Source: Syntrophaceae bacterium
Lineage (GTDB): Bacteria > Desulfobacterota > Syntrophia > Syntrophales > UBA5619
Reading direction: 5' to 3'
DNA: 6,088 nt
Assembly (NCBI GenBank): GCA_919902745.1
Contig: CAKKRN010000161.1
Span: 1 to 6,088, forward strand
Numbering within the stretch: position 1 is the stretch's first letter; each line of letters opens with the position of its first letter. Below, piece by piece: positions 1 through 5,186 of this stretch. Below the pieces are notes generated by a model. That model had not been told where the DNA came from and ran no database searches. It worked only from the letters and a program-made list of their open reading frames with translations. Both the position numbers and the translations under genes were made by a program.

Positions 1-8
1 TTGTCCAT
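1..8 (-). CDS. murA: Start of next gene, probably UDP-GlcNAc 1-carboxyvinyltransferase (5' fragment only)
   Basis: Only the first eight bases are inside the window: an ATG at 8-6, a GAC codon and two bases (AA) of a third codon, giving Met-Asp-(Lys/Asn). A GAGG Shine-Dalgarno sequence lies at 20-17 with an 8-base spacer, which makes this a credible start. The murA name is an inference. In many Desulfobacterota murA follows prmC directly, and MurA proteins commonly begin Met-Asp-Lys. Eight bases cannot prove the identity, and any co-oriented gene could begin here. Confidence 0.35.
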
Positions 9-22
9 CGTTCAAACCTCGC

Positions 23-91
23 AGGATAATTAGGGACAGAGCCCCTATTGTTTTCGCTGAAAACAATAGGGGCTCTGTCCCTAATTATCCT
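23..91. repeat. 33-bp perfect inverted repeat (palindromic element) at the prmC 3' end
   Basis: Positions 23-55 are the exact reverse complement of 59-91, with a 3-base loop (GCT) at 56-58. Each arm carries TAATTAGGGACAGAGCCCC, and the inner part is AT-rich (TATTGTTTTC). A transcript of either strand would form a very stable 33-bp hairpin. On the minus strand the arm supplies the last prmC codons and its stop, and the element ends three bases before the Shine-Dalgarno sequence of the next gene. No T-run follows it in the transcribed direction, so it does not look like a standard intrinsic terminator. Perfect arm identity suggests a recently placed mobile palindrome (REP- or MITE-like), but no second copy and no transposase lie in the window. 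Confidence 0.9.
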
Positions 92-935
92 TCCGCGCCG
101 ACGCGACACGGTCCGTCCCCCCGTAGTCCTTCCGGCAATCGATATCCCGATAGCCGCCCTCCTCCCGGAAGAGGGCCTCTACCCGATCCCGCTGCCCCTC
201 GCCGATCTCCAGAAAGATCCGGCCTCCCGCTTTCAGGCGATGCGCCCCTTCCCGGATGATCCGCCGGTGAAAGTCCATGCCGTCGGGGCCGGCGATGAGC
301 GCCCCCCGAGGCTCGAAATCCCGGATCCCCGCCGGCAGGAGGCCGTACTGAACATCCGGAATATAGGGCGGGTTGGAACAGATGATATCAAAATTACCGG
401 AAACCGCCGTTAGAAGATCCCCTTGAAAAAAATCCACGCGATCGGCCACGCCGTGGAGCAGCGCGTTCCGGCGGGCGACCGAGAGCGCCGCCGCCGAGAT
501 GTCCGTAGCGCCCACTCGGGCCGCAGGCAGCTCCCGGGCCAGGACGACGCCGATCGCGCCGCTCCCCGTCCCGATATCGAGAATCCGCAGACCCTCCCCC
601 GGGGGGCGGTAAAACCGCAGGAGCTCCTCGATGAGGCACTCCGTCTCCGGCCGCGGAATCAGGACCTCGCGGCCGACCTCGAATCGGAGCGACCAGAACT
701 CCTTCTCCCCGATGATGTAGGCGACCGGTTCGCCCAGATTGCGTCTCTCAACCCGCTGCACAAACGCGGCGGCATCCTCCTCCGTAAGCTCCCGTTCCGG
801 ATGCGTGCAGAGATGCGAGCGGTCGATCTTCAAAAAATGCATCAGCAGGAGTTCGGCGTCGAGCCGGGGGGAGGGGCTTCCTGAGATATTCAGATCGCGG
901 GCTGCCCGCTGAAGGATGGTCCGGATATTCGTCAT
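81..935 (-). CDS. prmC: Peptide chain release factor N(5)-glutamine methyltransferase (PrmC/HemK)
   Basis: PrmC uses S-adenosylmethionine to methylate the glutamine of the GGQ motif in release factors RF1 and RF2, which raises peptide-release efficiency; it acts in the cytoplasm. The 284-residue protein has the family's usual length and order. A helical N-terminal domain (about 1-75) binds the release factor, then comes VLIPRPETE (91-99), the SAM-binding DIGTGSGAIG (120-129), the acidic TDIS (144-147) and the catalytic NPPYIP (188-193). The C-terminus GGTDRVASAR matches the family's usual ending. The ATG at 935 has an AGGGAG Shine-Dalgarno sequence about 10 bases upstream. It lies 58 bases after prfA, whose product is its substrate. 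The final Lys-Asp-Asn and the TAG stop fall inside the palindrome at 23-91, so the extreme C-terminus appears to have been rewritten by that element. Confidence 0.96.
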   Translation of the reverse strand: MTNIRTILQRAARDLNISGSPSPRLDAELLLMHFLKIDRSHLCTHPERELTEEDAAAFVQRVERRNLGEPVAYIIGEKEFWSLRFEVGREVLIPRPETECLIEELLRFYRPPGEGLRILDIGTGSGAIGVVLARELPAARVGATDISAAALSVARRNALLHGVADRVDFFQGDLLTAVSGNFDIICSNPPYIPDVQYGLLPAGIRDFEPRGALIAGPDGMDFHRRIIREGAHRLKAGGRIFLEIGEGQRDRVEALFREEGGYRDIDCRKDYGGTDRVASARKDN

Positions 936-983
936 CGTATGGAAGCTCCCTCGCCGCCTCCGAAAGCGCCCGAAACCCGGCTC

Positions 984-1004
984 CGGGGCAATATCACTGC
1001 CCCG
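984..1004 (-). other. Small GC-rich stem-loop across the prfA stop codon
   Basis: On the minus strand CGGGGCA and TGCCCCG form a 7-bp stem around a 7-base loop that contains part of the prfA TGA stop. There is no following T-run, so it is probably not a terminator. It could affect 3' end stability or coupling to prmC, or be a chance feature of GC-rich sequence. Confidence 0.3.
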
Positions 1005-2064
1005 AATGCTTCAGCGCATCCGCCTGGAAATGGGTCGTCAGCGCATCGATCATGAACCGGAGATCGCCGTTCAGGAAATTCTCCAGGCTGTAGGAGGTGA
1101 GCCCGATCCGGTGGTCCGTCACCCGCCCCTGGGGGAAATTGTAGGTCCGGATCCGTTCGCTCCGGTCCCCGCTTCCCACCTGGTTCTTTCTCGTCTCGGA
1201 GATCGCGTCGTTGTGTTTCTTCACCGCCGCATCGAGGAGCCGCGCCCGGAGGACCTTCATCGCCTTGTGCTTGTTCTTGAGCTGGGATTTTTCATCCTGG
1301 CAGGTGACGATCAGGCCGGTCGGCAGATGGACGATCCGGACGGCCGAATCGGTCGTGTTGACGCTCTGTCCGCCGTGGCCGCTCGAATGGAAGACATCGA
1401 TCCTAAGGTCGTTGGGATCGATCTGGAGATCCACCTCCTCCGCCTCCGGGAGGATCGCCACCGTCACCGCCGAGGTGTGGATCCTCCCCTGCGCCTCTGT
1501 GATCGGCACCCGCTGGACCCGGTGGACGCCGCTTTCGTATTTCAGCCGGCTGTAGGCGCCCTTCCCCGCAACCAGCGCGATGATCTCCTTGAACCCTCCC
1601 ATCCCGCCGGCGGCGGTGCTGTTCATCACTTCGACCTTCCAGCCGGAGGTCTCCGCGAAACGGGCGTACATCCGGAAAAGGTCTTCCACAAAGAGCCCCG
1701 CCTCATCCCCCCCCGTGCCGGCCCGGATCTCGAGGAAGACGTTCTTCTCGTCGTTCGGGTCCCGGGGCAGCAGAAGGATCCTCAATCTGTCCGCCAGGGA
1801 TTCCAGGGACTCCTTCAACTGGGGCAGCTCCTCCCGGGCGATCTCCTTCAGCTCTTCGTCGCTCTCCCGGAGGAGCGCCTGATCCTCCTCGATACGGAGG
1901 TTGGTCTTTTCGTATTCGCGGAAGGTCTCGACCAGGCAATTGAGATCGGAATGTTCCTTGGCATACTTCTGATAGACCCCTTGCTTGCCGACAATGGCCG
2001 GGTCGCTGAGGAGCTGTTCCAGATCCCGATATCGGGATTCGATATCCTTCAGTCTAGAAAACAT
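994..2064 (-). CDS. prfA: Peptide chain release factor 1 (RF1)
   Basis: RF1 recognises UAA and UAG in the ribosomal A site and triggers hydrolysis of peptidyl-tRNA. The 356-residue product has the normal RF1 length. An N-terminal coiled-coil helical region (about 1-100) precedes [14 protein letters not shown] (112-125). The codon-recognition segment [14 protein letters not shown] (186-199) has the RF1-type PxT tripeptide (PIT, 187-189), not the SPF of RF2. The catalytic SGHGGQSVN follows, with Gln233 as the PrmC methylation target, then the conserved [24 protein letters not shown] (298-321, with conserved [12 protein letters not shown]). I chose the ATG at 2064 because [12 protein letters not shown] matches normal RF1 N-termini. 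The frame stays open to an ATG at 2142, but that adds 26 unrelated residues read through a hairpin region and has no Shine-Dalgarno sequence. The chosen start also has only a weak one. RF1 lies between rpmE and its modifying enzyme gene prmC. Confidence 0.97.
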   Translation of the reverse strand: MFSRLKDIESRYRDLEQLLSDPAIVGKQGVYQKYAKEHSDLNCLVETFREYEKTNLRIEEDQALLRESDEELKEIAREELPQLKESLESLADRLRILLLPRDPNDEKNVFLEIRAGTGGDEAGLFVEDLFRMYARFAETSGWKVEVMNSTAAGGMGGFKEIIALVAGKGAYSRLKYESGVHRVQRVPITEAQGRIHTSAVTVAILPEAEEVDLQIDPNDLRIDVFHSSGHGGQSVNTTDSAVRIVHLPTGLIVTCQDEKSQLKNKHKAMKVLRARLLDAAVKKHNDAISETRKNQVGSGDRSERIRTYNFPQGRVTDHRIGLTSYSLENFLNGDLRFMIDALTTHFQADALKHSGQ

Positions 2065-2104
2065 CGTAACCAGCTTAACAATCCGCCGGGCTCGCCGCCG
2101 GAGG

Positions 2105-2127
2105 AAAAACGTCCGGACCATCCGGAC
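2105..2127 (-). terminator. Terminator-like hairpin with T5 tract in the prfA leader
   Basis: On the minus strand GTCCGGA and TCCGGAC form a perfect 7-bp stem (2127-2121 with 2117-2111) around a TGG loop, directly followed by GTTTTTC. This is the architecture of an intrinsic terminator, although the stem and U-tract are short. It ends about 40 bases before the prfA start, leaving no room for a further promoter. If functional it would therefore be an attenuator or partial terminator controlling read-through from rpmE into prfA-prmC. Confidence 0.45.
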
Positions 2128-2187
2128 ACGGCCGGCATCCATTGCCGGTTCTTGTTCCAGTCTGCATAAATGGGAAACTTTCCGGAA

Positions 2188-2216
2188 AGACGGCGCCGGC
2201 AGCCCCGGCGCCGTCT
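2188..2216 (-). terminator. Strong GC-rich hairpin downstream of rpmE
   Basis: Positions 2188-2199 and 2205-2216 pair perfectly (AGACGGCGCCGG with its complement), a 12-bp stem with a 5-base loop. On the minus strand the stem ends in TCT followed by TT, so it has only a three-base T-run and then CCGG. It is a likely rpmE 3' stabiliser or weak terminator, 89 bases after the rpmE stop. It is the first of several hairpins in the rpmE-prfA gap; the stretch at 2217-2305 is very GC-rich and otherwise has no gene I can support. Confidence 0.4.
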
Positions 2217-2305
2217 AAGAAACTTCAGGGGCAGGAGAACCCGCGCCCGGCGCCGCGGCGGCGGGAACCCCCGTTTGGAAAAATCGACAAGCGTTTAGAG
2301 AACTT

Positions 2306-2518
2306 CTACGCCTTTTTTTCCAGGCTGGCGTACTTCCTTTTAAACCGCTCCACGCGTCCCGCGGTGTCGATGATTTTCTGCTTCCCCGTCATAAACGGGT
2401 GACACAGGGAACAGATTTCGGTTTTGATCTCCTGCTTGGTGGACCTCGTCTTGATCACATTCCCGCAAACACAGGTAATGGTGGCTTCCTTGTATTCCGG
2501 ATGGATTCCCTCTTTCAT
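2306..2518 (-). CDS. rpmE: 50S ribosomal protein bL31, zinc-binding (C+) form
   Basis: bL31 is a large-subunit ribosomal protein that contributes to an intersubunit bridge. The 70-residue length and the start [11 protein letters not shown] are typical of the family. Cys16 and Cys18 (CVCGN) with Cys36 and Cys39 (CSLCHPF) form the zinc site of the C+ type, so this is not the zinc-free paralogue made under zinc limitation. [20 protein letters not shown] (44-63) is the conserved C-terminal signature. The ATG at 2518 is preceded by GAAGGAG about 11 bases upstream. It has its own promoter (2602-2629) and a leader stem-loop. It lies between rho and prfA, a common position in Desulfobacterota. Confidence 0.97.
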   Translation of the reverse strand: MKEGIHPEYKEATITCVCGNVIKTRSTKQEIKTEICSLCHPFMTGKQKIIDTAGRVERFKRKYASLEKKA

Positions 2519-2557
2519 AATTAACCGTTCTCCTTCTCTATTTTTGTCGCTGACCGC

Positions 2558-2592
2558 CTCGCCGATCGATTTGGGTGTTTCCCGTCGGCGAG
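2558..2592 (-). promoter_or_regulatory. Stem-loop in the rpmE mRNA leader
   Basis: CTCGCCGA (2592-2585 on the minus strand) pairs perfectly with TCGGCGAG (2565-2558), an 8-bp stem with a 19-base loop. With the promoter at 2602-2629 transcription should start near 2595, so the stem would form at the very 5' end of a leader of about 76 bases. Autogenous control of rpmE through its leader is known in Escherichia coli. Whether this stem does the same is inference; it may only protect the mRNA 5' end. Confidence 0.45.
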
Positions 2593-2601
2593 AATAGGTG
2601 A

Positions 2602-2629
2602 ATTATAACCATTTGCGCTGCAAATTCAA
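2602..2629 (-). promoter_or_regulatory. Sigma-70-type promoter for rpmE
   Basis: On the minus strand TTGAAT (2629-2624) and a perfect TATAAT (2607-2602) are separated by 16 bases in an AT-rich patch within GC-rich DNA. The predicted start near 2595 lies about 76 bases before the rpmE ATG. This would let rpmE, and by read-through prfA-prmC, be transcribed separately from rho. Confidence 0.7.
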
Positions 2630-2642
2630 GCAATATTTATTC

Positions 2643-2686
2643 CCGGCGCGGATGGGGCATTCCGGATCCGGACATTAGGGCGCCGG
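2643..2686 (-). other. Inverted repeat after the rho stop codon
   Basis: CCGGCGC (2643-2649) and GCGCCGG (2680-2686) are perfect 7-bp inverted arms that enclose a 12-bp palindrome, TCCGGATCCGGA (2661-2672). Together they could form a branched structure at the 3' end of the rho message, beginning 11 bases after its stop. There is no T-run on the minus strand, so it is not a canonical intrinsic terminator. A role in 3' end protection is possible. Confidence 0.35.
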
Positions 2687-2696
2687 CGAAACAAGC

Positions 2697-3944
2697 CTAC
2701 TGGTTCATGGAGTCCAGGAAGAGCTGATTGTTCTCCGTCTTCCGAACCTTGTCCATGATGAACTCCATCGCATCGACGGGGTTCATCTCCTGGAGGAGCC
2801 TCCTCAGGATCCAGATCCGGTTGAGATTGGCCTTCGGGACCAGGAGTTCTTCCTTCCGCGTTCCGGAACGGATCAGGTCGAAGGCCGGGAAGACCCGCCG
2901 GTCGGCGATGCGTCGGTCGAGGTGGAGCTCCATGTTGCCGGTCCCCTTGAATTCCTCGAAGATGACCTCATCCATCCGGCTTCCGGTATCGATCAGGGCG
3001 GTGGAGATGATCGTCAGGCTGCCGCCGTTCTCGATATTGCGGGCGGCTCCGAAGAACCGCTTCGGCTTGTGGAGCGCGTTGGAATCGACGCCGCCGGAAA
3101 GGACCTTGCCGGAGGGCGGCACGACCGTGTTGTAGGCGCGGGCAAGACGGGTAATGCTGTCGAGGAGGATGACGACATCCTTCCGGTGCTCGACCAGTCT
3201 TTTCGCCTTCTCGATCACCATCTCGGCCACCTGGACGTGGCGCGTCGCCGGTTCGTCGAACGTGGAGGAGATCACCTCTCCGGCCACGCTCCGCTGCATG
3301 TCCGTCACCTCTTCCGGCCGCTCGTCGATCAGCAGGACCATCAGGATGACCTCCTTGTGGTTGGCCGTGATGCTGTGGGCGATGTCCTGCAGCAGGACGG
3401 TCTTGCCGGCCCGCGGCGGGGAGACGATCAGACCGCGCTGACCCTTTCCGATCGGGGTGAACAGGTCCATGATGCGCGTGGAGAGGTTCTCCGGGTTGAA
3501 CTCCAGATTCAGTTTCTCCTCGGGGTAGAGGGGGGTCAGGTTGTCGAAAAGGATCTTGTCGCGGGCCGCCTCCGGGCCCTCGAAGTTGACTTCGTCCACC
3601 TTGAGGAGGGCGAAATACTTCTCCCCTTCCTTGGGGGGACGGACCTCGCCGGAAACGGTGTCCCCCGTCCGCAGGCTGAACCGCCGGATCTGCGAGGGGG
3701 AGATGTAGATGTCGTCCGGACTGGGGAGGTAGTTGTAATCCACCGCGCGGAGGAATCCGAAGCCGTCCGGCAGGATCTCCAGGACCCCGGTCCCGGAGAT
3801 CACGCCGTTTTTCTCGGCCTGGGTCTGCAGGATGGCAAAAATCAGATCCTGCCTGCGCATTCCGCTGGCGCCCGGAACGTCGAGGTCCTTGGCCAGTTTT
3901 GCCAATTCACTGATCGGTTGTCGCTTGATATCTTCGATGTGCAT
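2697..3944 (-). CDS. rho: Transcription termination factor Rho
   Basis: Rho is a hexameric RNA-dependent ATPase and translocase that ends transcription of untranslated RNA. The 415-residue protein is close to the 419 of Escherichia coli Rho, with no large insertion between the N-terminal and ATPase domains. An N-terminal helical segment (1-45) precedes the cold-shock-like RNA-binding domain with GFGFLR (61-66) and [13 protein letters not shown] (77-89). Then come Walker A PPRAGKT (176-182), [15 protein letters not shown] (204-218), Walker [11 protein letters not shown] (257-266), the Q-loop SGKVLSGG (278-285), [11 protein letters not shown] (293-303) and the R-loop segment [12 protein letters not shown] (334-345). 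The ATG at 3944 has AGGA at 3955-3952 with a 7-base spacer. A strong promoter and a leader of about 230 bases precede it, which suggests leader-mediated autoregulation as known for rho elsewhere. Confidence 0.98.
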   Translation of the reverse strand: MHIEDIKRQPISELAKLAKDLDVPGASGMRRQDLIFAILQTQAEKNGVISGTGVLEILPDGFGFLRAVDYNYLPSPDDIYISPSQIRRFSLRTGDTVSGEVRPPKEGEKYFALLKVDEVNFEGPEAARDKILFDNLTPLYPEEKLNLEFNPENLSTRIMDLFTPIGKGQRGLIVSPPRAGKTVLLQDIAHSITANHKEVILMVLLIDERPEEVTDMQRSVAGEVISSTFDEPATRHVQVAEMVIEKAKRLVEHRKDVVILLDSITRLARAYNTVVPPSGKVLSGGVDSNALHKPKRFFGAARNIENGGSLTIISTALIDTGSRMDEVIFEEFKGTGNMELHLDRRIADRRVFPAFDLIRSGTRKEELLVPKANLNRIWILRRLLQEMNPVDAMEFIMDKVRKTENNQLFLDSMNQ

Positions 3945-3984
3945 TTTCGTTTCCTATCCTATGAAATGTGCGTTGATTCGTATC

Positions 3985-4005
3985 GGCAGATGCAACGCAT
4001 CCGCC
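3985..4005 (-). promoter_or_regulatory. Hairpin in the rho leader upstream of the ribosome-binding site
   Basis: On the minus strand GGCGGATGC (4005-3997) pairs with GCATCTGCC (3993-3985), a 9-bp stem with one G-U pair and a GTT loop. It ends 29 bases before the AGGA of rho. No T-run follows. It could order the 5' leader for autogenous control, but no alternative pairing partner was identified. Confidence 0.4.
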
Positions 4006-4080
4006 ACGTATGAAAAACCGCTATCGCTTTTAGCTTGTTTTATCCATCCAAAATAACATCAGATTTTGTAAGGTATCGAC

Positions 4081-4158
4081 TTATAAAAGAGGTGCACGGA
4101 TTTTTTTCGGGTCGCTAATTTGATCTATGGATTCAATCCACGAGGAAGGACTTAGCAT
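4081..4158 (-). CDS. Candidate leader peptide upstream of rho (25 codons, uncertain)
   Basis: An ATG at 4158, about 19 bases after the predicted rho promoter start, opens a 25-codon frame beginning MLSPSSWIES and ending KIRAPLL before a TAA. An AAAGG lies upstream but only 3 bases from the ATG, which is poor spacing. Escherichia coli rho has a short leader ORF (rhoL) in the same relative position, so a translated leader that makes termination within the rho leader dependent on ribosomes is conceivable. The peptide shows no recognised motif. A chance ORF in a 230-base leader is a real alternative. Confidence 0.25.
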   Translation of the reverse strand: MLSPSSWIESIDQISDPKKIRAPLL

Positions 4159-4183
4159 ACGCCTTTCTGAATTTTGATTTCCT

Positions 4184-4211
4184 TGTATACCCAACCGTTC
4201 CCGGATGTCAA
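4184..4211 (-). promoter_or_regulatory. Near-consensus sigma-70 promoter for rho
   Basis: On the minus strand a perfect TTGACA (4211-4206) and TATACA (4189-4184) are 16 bases apart, and the -35 begins 7 bases after the pgeF stop codon. The predicted start is near 4177, giving rho a leader of about 230 bases. That leader is AT-rich and contains a 13-bp near-palindrome (4128-4140, TGGATT/AATCCA around one base), the candidate leader ORF at 4081-4158 and a hairpin at 3985-4005. The promoter separates rho transcription from rluD-pgeF. Confidence 0.75.
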
Positions 4212-4218
4212 GCGTTTT

Positions 4219-5028
4219 TTAGTGCATCCCCCCATCGCGCAGCATGATGAGGCTGATCTGTCTGCCCGTACGGCCGCCGGCGGCGCGGTGCGAAAAGAAG
4301 AGATCCTGCCGGCAGGCGGTGCAGAGGCCGGCGGAAAAAATATTTTCGGACGGCACCCCCGCCTCCCGGATCTGGAGGCGGGTGGCAAGGGCGAGATCAA
4401 CCATCCAGCGGTCCTTCTGCAGGCAAGGACGGGAAAAAAGACCCGCGGCCGGCATGGCGGAAAAAGCAGCCATGACCGGGGCATCAATCTCATAGCAGCA
4501 GGGGCCGATCGCCGGCCCGATTACGGCCAGAATATCCTCCGGGAGGGAGGAAAACCGCTCCGTAAGGGTCGCGACCATTCGGGCCGCAATGCTGAGGGCG
4601 GTTCCCCGCCAGCCCGCATGGGCCGCCCCGATGACCCGGCGGGTCCGATCCACGAAGAAGAGCGGAACACAGTCCGCCGTCCGGATCCCGAGAGCCACCC
4701 CTGGACGATCGGTGATCAGGCCGTCGCATTCGGGCAGCCCTTCGGGCAGCGGACCGTCTTCGTCGATCACATGGATCCGGTCGCCGTGGGGCTGCCTCAT
4801 CAGGATCAGCCGTCCATCCGGAATCGCGAAGGCATCTTTGACCAGGTTCAGATTTCGGAGGAGATCCTCTTCCCGATCCCCCGCGAGATCGCCCACGTTC
4901 AGGCCATCGTACGGCGCCCGGCTCACGCCGCCACGCCGCGTGCAGAAGGCGTGGGTCAAGAAATCCAGCGCCGAGAGCTCCCCGGATTCAAGATATTCAA
5001 GGGTCCCCCTCAGCGCGAAACGGAACAT
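4219..5028 (-). CDS. pgeF: PgeF/YfiH/YlmD-family laccase-domain protein (peptidoglycan editing factor, purine nucleoside phosphorylase-like)
   Basis: Members of this family bind zinc. Reported activities are purine nucleoside phosphorylase and adenosine deaminase, and in Escherichia coli a role in preventing misincorporation of serine into peptidoglycan precursors; older names call it a polyphenol oxidase. In this 269-residue protein the metal ligands are seen as His81 (RQPHGDRIH), Cys120 (RTADCVPLFF) and His137 (AAHAGWRGTA). GPAIGPCCYEI (171-181) and the C-terminal CTACRQDLFFSHR with GGRTGRQISLI complete the family pattern. The ATG at 5028 is chosen because GAGGA lies 5 bases upstream and MFRFALRGTLEYLESG resembles normal starts. 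An ATG at 5040 is possible. The frame stays open to 5133, but that extension (containing NPLPSREG) is translated repeat sequence. The gene follows rluD, a common pairing. Confidence 0.93.
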   Translation of the reverse strand: MFRFALRGTLEYLESGELSALDFLTHAFCTRRGGVSRAPYDGLNVGDLAGDREEDLLRNLNLVKDAFAIPDGRLILMRQPHGDRIHVIDEDGPLPEGLPECDGLITDRPGVALGIRTADCVPLFFVDRTRRVIGAAHAGWRGTALSIAARMVATLTERFSSLPEDILAVIGPAIGPCCYEIDAPVMAAFSAMPAAGLFSRPCLQKDRWMVDLALATRLQIREAGVPSENIFSAGLCTACRQDLFFSHRAAGGRTGRQISLIMLRDGGMH

Positions 5029-5072
5029 GGTATTCCTCATAGAGGCTCTTGCAAAACTCTTCAAAATATGTT

Positions 5073-5110
5073 CCCCCTCCCTTGACGGGAGGGGGTTAGG
5101 GGGGAGGGTG
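5073..5110. repeat. G/C-tract repeat, copy A (inverted relative to copy B)
   Basis: A perfect 9-bp stem (CCCCCTCCC at 5073-5081 with GGGAGGGGG at 5087-5095, loop TTGAC) is followed by TTAGGGGGGAGGGTG. Read on the minus strand it encodes the spurious LPPNPLPSREG peptide ahead of pgeF. Translated peptides of this kind recur in many bacterial annotations and mark a dispersed intergenic repeat. It pairs with the copy at 5140-5177. Confidence 0.8.
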
Positions 5111-5139
5111 AAATTGTAACATTCTGATTTCATGGCAAC

Positions 5140-5177
5140 ATCCCCCCACCCTAACCCTTCCCCGCCAGGGGGGAGGG
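5140..5177. repeat. G/C-tract repeat, copy B (inverted relative to copy A)
   Basis: Read on the minus strand this has the same plan as copy A: a C-tract, TGGC, a G-tract, then GGGTTAGGGTGGGGGG. Positions 5142-5157 match the complement of 5093-5108 at 14 of 16 bases. The two copies face each other across about 30 bases, so the rluD-pgeF transcript could fold into one long hairpin here. The copy begins 10 bases after the rluD stop. Confidence 0.75.
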
Positions 5178-5186
5178 AGACGTCCC

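Noticed and set aside
23..91. Reading the palindrome as a standard intrinsic terminator of prmC
   Set aside because: No T-run follows the hairpin on the minus strand, and a Shine-Dalgarno sequence and start codon come straight after it.
2065..2142. N-terminal extension of prfA to an ATG at 2142
   Set aside because: There is no ribosome-binding site, the residues do not resemble RF1, and the stretch contains the terminator-like hairpin.
916..2169. Plus-strand open frame of 417 codons opposite prfA
   Set aside because: It is antisense to a clearly identified RF1 gene. Its composition (Arg-, Pro-, Leu- and His-rich, no motif) is typical of a GC-rich shadow frame.
2281..2315. Possible intrinsic terminator at the rpmE stop (T5 at 2279-2283 on the minus strand)
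   Set aside because: Only a 4-bp stem with mismatches precedes the T-run, at the wrong distance.
2922..4013. Plus-strand open frame of 363 codons opposite rho
   Set aside because: It mirrors the rho codon pattern, has no recognisable domain, and runs over the rho start and leader.
3984..4035. Terminator-like AAAAGCGATAGCGGTTTTT in the rho leader
   Set aside because: The stem has only two GC pairs with a bulge, so it is too unstable to call.
4174..5085. Plus-strand open frame of 303 codons opposite pgeF
   Set aside because: It is antisense to a gene with all PgeF metal-site motifs; the translation is low-complexity and has no family signature.
5029..5133. N-terminal extension of pgeF to an ATG at 5133
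   Set aside because: The 35 extra residues are translated from the intergenic repeat (NPLPSREG). The ATG at 5028 has a good Shine-Dalgarno sequence and fits family length.
5110..5140. Possible pgeF promoter (TTGCCA and TACAAT on the minus strand)
   Set aside because: The spacing is only 14 bases and alternative -35 choices at 16 or 17 bases are poor; too weak to list.
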